Both the position numbers and the translations under genes were made by a program. Under the pieces are notes generated by a model, which worked only from the letters and a program-made list of their open reading frames with translations, was not told where the DNA came from and ran no database searches. From JALYOK01 sp963840785 (GTDB taxonomy: Bacteria; Pseudomonadota; Gammaproteobacteria; Burkholderiales; JALYOK01), in contig CAWJAF010000004.1 of the NCBI GenBank assembly GCA_963840785.1, positions 186,001 to 250,000 on the forward strand: DNA of 64,000 bases, in the 5' to 3' direction. The first letter of the stretch is position 1. Each line of letters begins with the position of its first letter. This document shows positions 17,075 through 25,937 of the stretch, piece by piece.

Positions 17075-17172
17075 AAACCTCTTACCCTTTTCCCTGTTGG
17101 TAGTATTCGTGATAGATTCGGCAATAGCCAGAATCTTAGTTTGTACGTTGTTTTGAAGCGTTGGAGACGAGC

Positions 17173-18708
17173 ATGAAAGACCACTTAATAATATTCGATA
17201 CCACCTTGCGCGATGGCGAGCAAAGCCCCGGCGCGACGATGACCCGCGACGAAAAAATTCGTATCGCCAAGTTGCTGGAAAAAATGAAAGTCGACGTGAT
17301 CGAAGCGGGCTTTCCCGCCGCGAGTCCCGGCGATTTGGAATCGGTGAAAGCCGTCGCGACCGTCATCAAAGACAGTCGCGTCTGCGGCCTGGCCCGCGCG
17401 ACGACTCGCGACATCGAGCTGGTGGCCGAAGCGATCAAACCGGCCAACGCCGGACGCATTCATATTTTTCTTGCGACCTCGCCGATCCATATGAAAATGA
17501 AACTGCGTATGGAGCCGGACATGGTGGTCGAGGCCGCCGTGAACGCGGTGAAGTTCGCGCGCAAATTTTGTGACGACGTGGAATTTTCGCCAGAAGACGC
17601 CGGCCGCTCGGAACCGGATTTTCTCTGCCGTATTTTGGAGCAGGTGATCAACGCCGGTGCAACGACTTTGAATATTCCCGATACGGTTGGCTATTCGATG
17701 CCCGGACAATTCGGCGATTTGATTCGGCAGTTGCGCGAGCGTATTCCCAATTCCGATAAGGCTATTTTTTCCGTGCATTGCCATAATGATCTCGGCTTGG
17801 CGGTGGCGAATTCCCTCGCCAGCGTAATGAACGGCGCGCGCCAAGTGGAATGCACCATCAACGGCCTCGGCGAGCGTGCGGGCAATGCGTCACTGGAAGA
17901 AATCGTGATGGCAGTGCGCACTCGGCAAGATTACTTCGGCTGCGACACGCGCATCGATGCAACACACATCTTGTCCGCCAGCCGCTTGGTTTCAGGCATT
18001 ACCGGATTTCCGGTGCAACCCAATAAGGCGATTGTCGGTGCCAATGCCTTCGCGCACGAATCGGGAATCCATCAAGACGGCGTGCTGAAAAATCGCGAGA
18101 CCTACGAAATCATGCGCGCCGAAGATGTCGGCTGGAACGCCAACAAATTGGTGCTCGGTAAACACTCGGGCCGCAACGCGTTTCGCGTACGCTTAGGCGA
18201 ACTCGGCATCGAATTGCAATCGGAAGTGCAATTGAACGCCGCGTTCAAACGCTTCAAAGATCTCGCTGATAAAAAGCATGACATTTTCGATGAAGATTTA
18301 CACGCACTGATGTCCGACGAAACCGTGACGCCGGAAGAAGAACATTTCAAGTTGATCTCGCTGGTCGCGCACTCAGAAACCGGCGAAACGCCGTTCGCGA
18401 AATTAACCATGTCCGCAGGCGGCAAGGAACAACACGCCGAATCCGCCGGTAGCGGCCCCGTCGACGCAACATTCAAAGCGATCGAAAGCATGGTCACCAG
18501 CGGCGCGGAACTGCAACTGTATTCCGTGAACGCCATCACCAGTGGCACCGATTCGCAAGGCGAAGTCACCGTCCGCCTGGCAAAAGAAGGCCGCATCGTG
18601 AATGGCCAAGGTGCCGATCCGGACATTTTGGTGGCGTCGGCGAAGGCGTATTTGAGTGCCTTAAATCATCTGCACAACAAACTGGAACGGGTGAATCCGC
18701 AGCTTTGA
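17173..18708 (+). CDS. leuA: 2-isopropylmalate synthase
   Basis: LeuA condenses acetyl-CoA with 2-oxoisovalerate, the first committed step of leucine synthesis. It has 511 residues, the full bacterial length. DTTLRDGEQSPGATM begins the TIM barrel, with metal-binding SVHCHNDLGLA and the GERAGNASLEE segment. The C-terminal regulatory domain (ELQLYSVNAITSGTDSQGEV) is present, so leucine feedback is expected. GGAGA precedes ATG 17173; the in-frame TTG at 17161 lies before that site and is not used. Confidence 0.96.
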   Translation: MKDHLIIFDTTLRDGEQSPGATMTRDEKIRIAKLLEKMKVDVIEAGFPAASPGDLESVKAVATVIKDSRVCGLARATTRDIELVAEAIKPANAGRIHIFLATSPIHMKMKLRMEPDMVVEAAVNAVKFARKFCDDVEFSPEDAGRSEPDFLCRILEQVINAGATTLNIPDTVGYSMPGQFGDLIRQLRERIPNSDKAIFSVHCHNDLGLAVANSLASVMNGARQVECTINGLGERAGNASLEEIVMAVRTRQDYFGCDTRIDATHILSASRLVSGITGFPVQPNKAIVGANAFAHESGIHQDGVLKNRETYEIMRAEDVGWNANKLVLGKHSGRNAFRVRLGELGIELQSEVQLNAAFKRFKDLADKKHDIFDEDLHALMSDETVTPEEEHFKLISLVAHSETGETPFAKLTMSAGGKEQHAESAGSGPVDATFKAIESMVTSGAELQLYSVNAITSGTDSQGEVTVRLAKEGRIVNGQGADPDILVASAKAYLSALNHLHNKLERVNPQL

Positions 18709-18748
18709 TTCTTGTCATTGCGAGGAGTGACAGGTAAAATATACACAT

Positions 18749-18826
18749 ACCTGAAGAGCCAGCACCGGAGCGCATCTCCAGGCATGCATCGCCACGAGGC
18801 AAGCGCCAAGCGGCTCCTGGCATGGC
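18749..18826 (+). repeat. Dispersed hairpin repeat, ACCTGAAGA variant
   Basis: It starts ACCTGAAGAGCCAGCACC and holds the small hairpin GGAG-CGCAT-CTCC. The second half (GCATGCATCGCC, GGCAAGCGCCAAGCGG, CTGGCATGGC) is shared with the copy at 53613-53690. It lies 40 bases behind leuA. Confidence 0.55.
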
Positions 18827-18899
18827 ATTATGTGGATCAAGCGTGGCATAGATACAAATACTGCCACTAGAAGCGGATCCACCATGTTACAAACTGTTA

Positions 18900-18959
18900 G
18901 TAGGGCGGGTCCCACCCGCCAATCAATGCGGTAGAAATGGCGGGTAGAACCCGCCCTAC
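18900..18959. repeat. Inverted repeat GTAGGGCGGGT...ACCCGCCCTAC
   Basis: Perfect 11-base terminal arms, each with an inner CGGGT/ACCCG hairpin, span 60 bases directly before the ygiD-like gene. Elements with GTAGGGCGGGT ends are dispersed between genes in many proteobacteria. It lies 17 bases upstream of the next start codon, so it must be part of that gene's leader or promoter region. Confidence 0.65.
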
Positions 18960-18976
18960 GAGATATAGGTGCAACC

Positions 18977-19756
18977 ATGACGCAACAAAAAATGCCCGCT
19001 GTATTCCTCGGACACGGCAGCCCAATGAATACCCTTCAACAAAACGAATACACCGATGCATGGCGAAAATTCGGTGCCTCGATTCCCAAACCGCGCGCGG
19101 TGTTGTGCGTGTCCGCTCATTGGTTCACGCATGGCACGCACGTCACAGCGACACCCACACCTGAAACCATTCACGACTTCGGCGGCTTCCCGCAAGCGCT
19201 GTTCGATTTTCAATATCCCGCACCCGGCGATCCCGCGCTCGCACATCGCGTAGCGAACTTGCTCAAGCCACTCAACGTCGGCCTAGATCAAAAATGGGGA
19301 TTGGATCATGGCACTTGGTCTGTATTAGCCCATGTGTTTCCGGATGCCGATGTGCCTGTTGTACAGCTCAGCATCGACCGCACAAAACCCGCACAGTTTC
19401 ACTACGATCTCGGCAAACAACTCGCGCCATTGCGCGACGAAGGCGTGCTGATCGTCGGCAGCGGCAATGTCGTCCACAATCTCGGCATCATGAATTGGCG
19501 CGAACAAAACGTCGCATTCGATTGGGCGATTCGCTTCAACGAGTTGGTCAAAGATTCGTTAACATCGCGCAATCACGCACCGCTTATTGGCTTTGATAAG
19601 CTCGGGAAGGACGCGGAGCTTTCGATCAACTCGATGGAACATTATTTGCCGTTTCTCTACATGATCGGACTGCAAAACACCGACGACAAAGCAACCTTGC
19701 TGACGGATGGAATTTTTGGCGGGTCGATTAGTATGTTGTCCGTGGCAATCGGATAA
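18977..19756 (+). CDS. ygiD: Extradiol ring-opening dioxygenase, DODA/YgiD type
   Basis: The product has 259 residues. Metal ligands of the LigB-like fold are visible: FLGHGSPMN near the start, VSAHWFTHGTH, and GSGNVVHNLG; WGLDHGTWSVL supplies the catalytic His. YgiD opens 4,5-DOPA in vitro and is a zinc-dependent member of the family; the natural substrate is uncertain. An aromatic-amine dehydrogenase operon lies next to it, convergent, so a shared aromatic substrate path is conceivable (inference). Confidence 0.88.
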   Translation: MTQQKMPAVFLGHGSPMNTLQQNEYTDAWRKFGASIPKPRAVLCVSAHWFTHGTHVTATPTPETIHDFGGFPQALFDFQYPAPGDPALAHRVANLLKPLNVGLDQKWGLDHGTWSVLAHVFPDADVPVVQLSIDRTKPAQFHYDLGKQLAPLRDEGVLIVGSGNVVHNLGIMNWREQNVAFDWAIRFNELVKDSLTSRNHAPLIGFDKLGKDAELSINSMEHYLPFLYMIGLQNTDDKATLLTDGIFGGSISMLSVAIG

Positions 19757-19767
19757 TAGCGACTACA

Positions 19768-19830
19768 CCAGGAAGCGCATGGATATTGCGCCCGCAGCCA
19801 TGCCATCGTCTTCCGTCAATATCCATAACG
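19768..19830. repeat. Dispersed hairpin repeat, two facing copies
   Basis: ATGGATATTG at 19779-19788 and CAATATCCAT at 19817-19826 form a perfect 10-base inverted repeat 28 bases apart. The left half has the usual GCGC-ATGGATATT-GCGC hairpin. It lies between the convergent ygiD-type and cytochrome genes and may serve as a terminator for both. Confidence 0.65.
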
Positions 19831-19847
19831 CTCTTGGCCTAGTGCAG

Positions 19848-20309
19848 CTATCGGATTGGAACGCCTAGTTCGCGTAGTTCTGCAGCAAGCCGATTACGCT
19901 TTCCAGGAATATCCGCAGGTCGAGTGTCGCGATAGCGTTTTGCTTCTTCCGCCGTATATGGGACGAAATTCTCCGGCAAAGATGCGCCGGCGAACCTGGC
20001 GAGAATGTAATTCGTAACATCCGCGGCGCGCGCATCGGGCATGCCGGCGCTGAGCAGGCCGGGGATTTGCATCAGATATGCACGGCCACCTTTTGTACGT
20101 AGAAAATAGCCGACTTGATCTTTCAGGGCTGGGATGCCTTTGTCATCTAGGCCACGCCCGTCTTGGGCGTGGCAGCCGGAGCAATGCAAAATGAAGTCGA
20201 TGCGACCTTGGTTGGAATAGGGTTGGTCGCCGGCTAACGCTGCGACGCTCACGAGTAAAAAAATCGCCGAGAGCGCAATCCTAATGCCTCGGCGATTTAT
20301 TTTTTTCAT
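19848..20309 (-). CDS. Periplasmic mono-haem cytochrome c of the amine dehydrogenase operon
   Basis: From ATG 20309 a signal peptide (IALSAIFLLVSVAALAGD) leads to the haem site CSGCH at residues 43-47 and a probable Met ligand in LLSAGMPDAR. About 153 residues. The aau cluster of Alcaligenes faecalis was described with the order aauBEDA followed by an open frame for a small periplasmic mono-haem cytochrome, which matches this layout exactly. It may accept electrons from the dehydrogenase or an azurin-like carrier. Confidence 0.85.
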   Translation of the reverse strand: MKKINRRGIRIALSAIFLLVSVAALAGDQPYSNQGRIDFILHCSGCHAQDGRGLDDKGIPALKDQVGYFLRTKGGRAYLMQIPGLLSAGMPDARAADVTNYILARFAGASLPENFVPYTAEEAKRYRDTRPADIPGKRNRLAAELRELGVPIR

Positions 20310-20326
20310 GGCTCTATTGCAAGAAT

Positions 20327-20350
20327 AGATTCCGCGCAAACGCGGAATCT
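20327..20350. repeat. Intercistronic hairpin between aauA and the cytochrome gene
   Basis: AGATTCCGCG-CAAA-CGCGGAATCT is a perfect 10-base-pair stem with a 4-base loop. Placed right behind the small-subunit gene, it could protect the upstream mRNA and lower expression of the cytochrome gene. There is no U-tract. Confidence 0.65.
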
Positions 20351-20361
20351 CTATTGATTGC

Positions 20362-20886
20362 CTAGCCCTGCGCGGTGCCGACAATCGCGGACACGGTACA
20401 GTGATACATGGTTTGCGTGTTGGCCATGCACCAGTTGATGTCGTTATGAACACCCATGCGATAGCCGGGGCGCTCGCGTTCATTGAAGTTGCACAGGCAG
20501 CGGCCGCAGGCGACTTTGCCGCAGCAATCGTTGTAGCTCACCAGATAATCTTTGCCGTCCTTCGGGTTTTGACAGGTACCGACCCAGGTGACTTTGGAGA
20601 CCTCCGTCCCCGGCGGGCATTGGCTGATCGATCCACCGCAGCAGTTACAAATGAAACCATCCAGCGCGCAGTTACGCCAATAGTCGCAGGCCGCGGGATC
20701 GACGCTGGTCGTCAATGCGGCATGCGCCTCACCGCCGGAGCGATCAAAGGGCAGCATCGGCAATGCCGCACCGGCAACCATCCATTTGCCGACACGGGCG
20801 AGTGCGCTGCGCCGGCTGGTGAGTTGCGCAGTTTGGCGCACGCGGCGCTCGGCGAATTTGTCCATCCAATTTTGAAGGTATTTCAT
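20362..20886 (-). CDS. aauA: Amine dehydrogenase small (TTQ-bearing) subunit
   Basis: The light chain carries tryptophan tryptophylquinone made from two of its own Trp residues; by comparison with methylamine dehydrogenase these are Trp101 (VTWVGTC) and Trp152 (DINWCM). The dense cysteine pattern (CDYWRNC, CNCCGG, NDCCG, CGRCLC, YHCTVS) fits the six disulfides of the family. A long leader with SRR...GKWMVAGAALP resembles a Tat-type signal, as known for this subunit. 174 residues. The enzyme oxidises primary amines in the periplasm to aldehydes and ammonia. Confidence 0.93.
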   Translation of the reverse strand: MKYLQNWMDKFAERRVRQTAQLTSRRSALARVGKWMVAGAALPMLPFDRSGGEAHAALTTSVDPAACDYWRNCALDGFICNCCGGSISQCPPGTEVSKVTWVGTCQNPKDGKDYLVSYNDCCGKVACGRCLCNFNERERPGYRMGVHNDINWCMANTQTMYHCTVSAIVGTAQG

Positions 20887-20907
20887 TTTCTTCCTCCGTC
20901 CTTCAGA

Positions 20908-21519
20908 TTAAGCTGCTTTGCTTGAATAAGTTGAATTGTTACCTGCCAAAAAATCTTGCACCGAACCGACACCCAATTCTTTGGCATTGAATAAACTTTC
21001 TAATTGCTCGCGATTGTTAATCATGCCTTTGGCGCGAATAGCGCCGGATTCGTCGATCAAGACCGCGTAGGGCAATCGGCTTACGCGGTAGGTCATGCCC
21101 AAATCCGACGATAACACGTAGGGAAAGTCCGTCAGCTTGGCGTCGCGATAGAACGCCAAATGTTGCGTCGCCTCACCATCGCTTGCGAGCACGACTTGCA
21201 GCCATTCCCGCTCGGCTTGCGAGGCTGATTTCAAAATCGGCAAAAGCTTTTTACACACCGGGCAAGTCGGCGATAAGAAAAACAACAATTGACTTAACGC
21301 TCGCTGACCGCCGATACCGATCGACGCGCCGTTCAATGCCGGTAGTTCAAATTTCGGCGCGGCTTCGCCAAGCTTCGGCCCGGCGTCGGTGATCAGCGCA
21401 CCCATAGGCGCGACGCGCTCGTAGAGAATGCCAACTTGCCGCGCCAGCGCCCAAAGTGCGACGATGACGCCAAGCAACAACATCCACAAAATAGCATTGG
21501 AGATCATCAAGCTGGTCAT
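20908..21519 (-). CDS. mauD: MauD-type thiol-disulfide protein
   Basis: The product has 203 residues: an N-terminal membrane anchor (AILWMLLLGVIVALWAL) and a periplasmic thioredoxin fold with CPVC at residues 86-89 (FLSPTCPVCKKLLP). MauD/AauD is needed for correct disulfide formation and stability of the small subunit. Its ATG overlaps the stop of mauE by four bases, and aauA follows after 21 bases. Confidence 0.9.
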   Translation of the reverse strand: MTSLMISNAILWMLLLGVIVALWALARQVGILYERVAPMGALITDAGPKLGEAAPKFELPALNGASIGIGGQRALSQLLFFLSPTCPVCKKLLPILKSASQAEREWLQVVLASDGEATQHLAFYRDAKLTDFPYVLSSDLGMTYRVSRLPYAVLIDESGAIRAKGMINNREQLESLFNAKELGVGSVQDFLAGNNSTYSSKAA

Positions 21520-22082
21520 CCGCCGACCTTCCCTGCTTGAGCGTTGAGTTGCGTGATGCGGCCGAACTGGCGCAATAATTCATCGAACATCAAATAACTT
21601 CCAAAAAGCGCGAGCACGCCGAAGACCAGCGTCACCGCGTCCAACCACTCGTAAGGACGAGCGGCACTGCGAGCCGTCATCGCCAGAGCCAGGCAAACTA
21701 GTGCGGCGTTTCGTGCGACCAGGCCCCACGACAGCAAGTGCACATCGCCGCCGCAACCACAGTCGATTTGATTGCGCCCACGAACTAAATTGATGGCGAT
21801 GGCTATGCCATAAACTGCGATCAGCGCTGCGAATGCGCTCAGGCCAACGCTGCGCGTCGCCGGTATTAACGTCAATACACCCACGGCAACTTCGAGCAAC
21901 GGCAACAGGCGCGCGGCAGGCGCGACTAAAACACTTGGCATTAGGCGATAGGCATCCAGCGCGCCAAGGAACACGTCGGCCTCGGAAAACTTATGCCACG
22001 CCGCGGCAAACATCACCAGCGCAGCGAATCCGGCGACAGCGCTCGCCGCTACAGGATCCGCCAGGAAACATGACCAATCCAC
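21516..22082 (-). CDS. mauE: MauE-type membrane protein
   Basis: The product has 188 residues with about four or five membrane helices and the family's Cys motif (IDCGCGGDVH). MauE works with MauD in export and folding of the TTQ subunit, probably supplying reducing or oxidising equivalents across the membrane in the manner of DsbD-like proteins. The GTG start shares a base with the stop of the large-subunit gene. Confidence 0.88.
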   Translation of the reverse strand: MDWSCFLADPVAASAVAGFAALVMFAAAWHKFSEADVFLGALDAYRLMPSVLVAPAARLLPLLEVAVGVLTLIPATRSVGLSAFAALIAVYGIAIAINLVRGRNQIDCGCGGDVHLLSWGLVARNAALVCLALAMTARSAARPYEWLDAVTLVFGVLALFGSYLMFDELLRQFGRITQLNAQAGKVGG

Positions 22083-23216
22083 TACTCGGCCTCAAGCTGC
22101 CCGGGAAATTCGCCGACCTGCGTCAGGCGAACCTTTGCCTTGGGCGCGATCTTGTCCCACACCACTACCGAAGCCTTCATAGGATCAATGGCGTACAGGC
22201 GTTTTCCGTCGGCCGAGGTCTCGAGCGCCGTCGCGGAGTTGCCGGGCAATCGGGCAAGTCGTTTTTTCGATTGCGTGTCGAATACCCAAATTTCGTTCGC
22301 AGGATTTTTATGGCTGCCTTCAACGCCGCCGGAATGCATCGCAACATAGAGGCGATTGCTTCCGGGATGCACTACCAGCGGTTGGTAGCCGCCCGGGCGC
22401 CAGGCTTTTTTCAAATCGGCCTTACCAACAAGTGGCCACGTACCTTCCAGCACGGCTGTTTCGCCGCCGACATTGATGGTCGCGACGTTACCTTTAAAAC
22501 TAACGAAATGATAACGATCGCCGTCTTGCTCTCCTTGCATGAACCACGCATCATTGTCTGGATCGAAAAACTTTCCGCTGGAGGTTCGCGACGCTTCTTT
22601 ACCGTGATCGTCAATGGTTACCGTTGTTACATTACCTTCCCCGCAAAGGGCTGCGAAGCGATTCGGAATTCGACTTCGCTGGATAAATTGCCCAGCAACC
22701 CGGCATGGAAATTTCGCCGATGTCTTTTTTCGCCTGCATATCGACGACGGTCACCGACGTTGCTGGCGTGGCATTCTGCACGAACAGCCAACGGCCATCG
22801 GCTGAAAGTCGCAGCAAGCCTTCGTAATTTAACGCGCTCGCACGCTTATCAGAAATCGGGATTTCGTATTTGAAGACTTAAGGTATCGGCGTCCCACACC
22901 TCGACGACGTCAACACGATCGCCACGTTGGCCACGAGAAAGTAGCCGGTCGCAACAATGATTTCTCGTTTGTCGTTGCTAAGAATAAATTGGCCGGTGAA
23001 TCCAGTGCCGATGACGCCAAGGTAGTTGCCGTTTTCCGCGTCAACGACATGCAGTTTGCCGTCAGAGATATGATTAATTGCAATATCCGCGATATAGATT
23101 CTCTGCTTGGCGGTAACTGCCGGAATTGTTCCGACTATGTCATTTGGAACGTCGGCCCAAGCCAACGCCACCACAGCCAACAAACCGGTTGCGACCATGC
23201 CGTGTTTGAATTTCAT
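22082..23216 (-). CDS. aauB: Amine dehydrogenase large subunit, about four frameshifts
   Basis: The start at 23216 (MKFKHGMVATGLLAVVALAWA) is a signal peptide with GAGGAGAAAGTC before the ATG. Pieces of a seven-bladed beta-propeller follow: RIYIADIAINHISDGKLHVV, GQFILSNDKREIIVAT, LRLSADGRWLFVQNATPA, HFVSFKGNVATINVG, PLVVHPGSNRLYVAMHSGG and NEIWVFDTQSKKRLARL. Shifts fall near 22925, 22870, 22690 and 22550. The large subunit frames the TTQ active site of the alpha2-beta2 enzyme. Operon order B-E-D-A-cytochrome fits aromatic amine dehydrogenase better than methylamine dehydrogenase, whose clusters usually hold mauC and mauG. Confidence 0.85.
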
Positions 23217-23356
23217 GACTTTCTCCTCTGATTCTTTTTGCGGGCAAAACTTACGCCTGATACACACTGACGCAACTCTACTACAACTACATGAATTAGT
23301 GTACTTGGTTTGGCATTGGATTGCATCCGTCAAGGAACTCTCTATAGAATGACGCA

Positions 23357-24232
23357 ATGCAACGAAAATTCTTCCAAAACACCATCGCGATGGTCTATGA
23401 CTTCGACGGCACGTTGTCGCCGCAACCGATGCAGGAGTATACGGTTCTGCCGAAAATCGGTATCGATGCCAAGACTTTTTGGAATCACGTAAACGAAGAA
23501 GCGCACAAAACCGGCTCGGATTCGATGTTGGTTTATATGCGACTCATGTTGCGCGAGGCGAATAAACGTGAGGTCTCGATTAAGCGGGCAGATTTTGTGA
23601 AGCTCGCGCGCTCGATCGAATATTTTCCTGGTGTAGAAACGTGGTTTAGTCGAATCAATGCGTATGTCAAAAAACGTGGCGCGGGAAAGATTAAAGTTCA
23701 GCACTACATTATTTCGGCTGGGCAAAAAGAAATTCTCGATGGCGTATCGATTCGCAAACATTTCAAGCAAATCTACGCCTCGGAATATCACTTTGACCAC
23801 AACGGCGTCGCGGATTTTCCAAAGGTGCTGATCAACGACACGACCAAAACTCAATACTTGTTTCGCGTGAATAAGGGCCGCGAAGTGCTCAATGAATCAA
23901 TTAACGAGCACATGCCGGAAAACCAAAGGCCAATCCCATTCACCAATATGATTTATATCGGTGACGGCATGAGCGATGTGCCATCGATGGCGCTGACGAA
24001 GAAAAATGGCGGTCACACCATTGCCGTGCATGATCCGCAAAAGAAGAGCGGCCGCGAGCAATGCATAAGCTTGATGAAAGCCAAGCGCGTCGACCTCATC
24101 GCGCCGGCTGATTATCGCAGAGGCAGCAAGCTCGCGACCCAAGTGGAATTGCTCTTGGATGCCGTGATAGCGAACATCGCTTACGACAAAGAAAAGTTCG
24201 CGTGCGCACTCGAACATAAACTGACGTTGTGA
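23357..24232 (+). CDS. HAD-superfamily phosphatase (phosphoserine phosphatase-like)
   Basis: The product has 291 residues. The HAD nucleophile motif is MVYDFDGTLSPQP, motif II is HYIISAGQKEIL, and motif IV is MIYIGDGMSDVPSM. A helical cap lies between motifs I and II. The layout resembles SerB-like phosphatases but the substrate is unknown. It is divergent from the amine dehydrogenase operon and its TGA overlaps the GTG of birA, so it is probably the first gene of a birA-coaX operon. Confidence 0.85.
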   Translation: MQRKFFQNTIAMVYDFDGTLSPQPMQEYTVLPKIGIDAKTFWNHVNEEAHKTGSDSMLVYMRLMLREANKREVSIKRADFVKLARSIEYFPGVETWFSRINAYVKKRGAGKIKVQHYIISAGQKEILDGVSIRKHFKQIYASEYHFDHNGVADFPKVLINDTTKTQYLFRVNKGREVLNESINEHMPENQRPIPFTNMIYIGDGMSDVPSMALTKKNGGHTIAVHDPQKKSGREQCISLMKAKRVDLIAPADYRRGSKLATQVELLLDAVIANIAYDKEKFACALEHKLTL

Positions 24233-25212
24233 CGGTGAATGCCCATCTCTTTCGAGGACTCAAATGCCTATCCCATGACAGGTTTCGTTCCGGGCCCGAG
24301 ATTGCGGCCACACTGGGAATATCGCGCGCGACCTTATCGAATAGCTTGAAGGACACCGAACAATACGGCGTATCGATTTATAAGGTACAAGGCCGTGGTT
24401 ACCGATTAGGGAAGCCATTGGACTGGCTCGCCTATCCGCAAATCGTCGGCGCCCTTGGCCCGATGGCAAAATTCTTTAACGTCGAAGTCGTCGATGTTTC
24501 GCCTTCAACCAATTCCGTACTGATGGATAAGGCGGCGCTGGGAGCCCCGAATGGAACCGTGTTGGCTGCGGAGTTTCAGAGCAACGGACGTGGCCGGCGT
24601 GGCAGAAGTTGGTTTGCGCCGCTCTGCGGCGGTGTAACGTTCTCGCTGCTGTGGCGATTCAACCAAGGCGCAGCACAGTTGTCGTGTTTGAGTTTAGCCG
24701 TTGGCGTCGCAGTGGCGCGCGCCTTGCGCGAACTGGGGCTTAAAGATGTGCAATTGAAATGGCCGAACGATATCCTGCATCAGTTCCATAAACTCGGCGG
24801 CATTTTGATCGAGCTCTCCGGCGATGTGCTTGGGCCAACATATGCCGTAATTGGCATCGGTATTAATGTGCGTCTTGATGAATCGTCACTCGAAAAAATA
24901 AATCAAGCCACGACCGATCTTGCCAGCTTGATGGAAACGCCACCGTCGCGCAGTGTCGTGCTGGGAAAATTGTTAGTGCAGTTGGGCAATTTATTACCGC
25001 TGTTTGAAACGGAAGGATTCGCGCCGTTTCGCGATGAATGGCACGCGCTTCATGCCTATCAAAATCGACCGGTGCGAATGTTGCTGCCACGGAACACGAT
25101 CGAGGAAGGCGTGGTCACCGGCGTCGCCAGCGACGGTAGTTTGCTCCTGGAACGACCGAGCGGATTAACACGCTATACAGTCGGCGAAATCAGTTTGACC
25201 GCCGTGCCATGA
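24229..25212 (+). CDS. birA: Biotin-protein ligase / biotin operon repressor
   Basis: BirA attaches biotin to the carrier domain of acetyl-CoA carboxylase. The ligase core is clear: NGRGRRGRSWFAP (biotinyl-adenylate loop), LKWPNDILH and KLGGILIELSGD. The N-terminus has a winged helix (EIAATLGISRATLSNSLKDT), so it may also repress biotin genes. 327 residues, start GTG 24229 overlapping the previous stop; coaX starts before its own stop. Confidence 0.94.
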   Translation: MTVNAHLFRGLKCLSHDRFRSGPEIAATLGISRATLSNSLKDTEQYGVSIYKVQGRGYRLGKPLDWLAYPQIVGALGPMAKFFNVEVVDVSPSTNSVLMDKAALGAPNGTVLAAEFQSNGRGRRGRSWFAPLCGGVTFSLLWRFNQGAAQLSCLSLAVGVAVARALRELGLKDVQLKWPNDILHQFHKLGGILIELSGDVLGPTYAVIGIGINVRLDESSLEKINQATTDLASLMETPPSRSVVLGKLLVQLGNLLPLFETEGFAPFRDEWHALHAYQNRPVRMLLPRNTIEEGVVTGVASDGSLLLERPSGLTRYTVGEISLTAVP

Positions 25213-25937
25213 TTCTTGCAATTGACGCTGGAAATAGCCGCGTCAAGTGGGGTTGCTATGAAAATGGCGCCTGGTCGACGATGGGCGCGGTTGCCCACGC
25301 TCAGATTAGCTCAATGGCAAAGGCGCTGCAGGGCACTGTGGTGCCGCAAAAAATCGTGATTTCGAATGTCGCGGGCTCACAAATACAACAAGCGATATCC
25401 GCTGCGCTCGAACACTTTACTACCTCTCCTCAATGGCTAAAGCCCACGAAAATTTGTTGTGGCGTGGCGAATGGTTATGACGATCCGAGCCGGCTTGGCA
25501 GCGATCGGTGGGCGGCCCTAATCGGAGCCCGACACGAGAAGTCGGGGCCATTGCTGGTAGTCAATGCCGGGACCGCGTTAACAATTGATGCGATGACCGC
25601 CGCCGGAGAATTTCTCGGCGGCTTGATTGTGCCCGGCATACGCTTGATGATGCGTTCGCTAACAACCGGTACGGCCCAAGCCCATGCCACCGATGGCGAA
25701 TTCATCCAATTTCCAACTAACACTACGGATGCAATTTATTCCGGCGCGCTAAACGCTGCGCTTGGCGCGATTTCGCGCATGCGTGAAGCGCTTGCCGCTC
25801 ATACGGGATCATCGCCAACTTGCGTGATTAGCGGCGGCGCAGCAGCCGCAATGATTCCACATTTATCATCACCAATACACGAAGTACCGCACTTGGTATT
25901 GATAGGATTGGCGATAATTTCAGAGGCAGCCGATTGA
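25209..25937 (+). CDS. coaX: Type III pantothenate kinase
   Basis: CoaX phosphorylates pantothenate, the first step of coenzyme A synthesis. ASKHA-fold motifs are ILAIDAGNSRVKWG at the start, LGSDRWAALIGA in the middle and VNAGTALTIDAM. 242 residues, full length. The ATG overlaps birA's stop, an order common in betaproteobacteria. Confidence 0.94.
   Translation: MILAIDAGNSRVKWGCYENGAWSTMGAVAHAQISSMAKALQGTVVPQKIVISNVAGSQIQQAISAALEHFTTSPQWLKPTKICCGVANGYDDPSRLGSDRWAALIGARHEKSGPLLVVNAGTALTIDAMTAAGEFLGGLIVPGIRLMMRSLTTGTAQAHATDGEFIQFPTNTTDAIYSGALNAALGAISRMREALAAHTGSSPTCVISGGAAAAMIPHLSSPIHEVPHLVLIGLAIISEAAD

Noticed and set aside
20401..20925. A 174-codon frame opposite aauA
   Set aside because: It mirrors the TTQ subunit gene, whose cysteine and tryptophan pattern is unmistakable.
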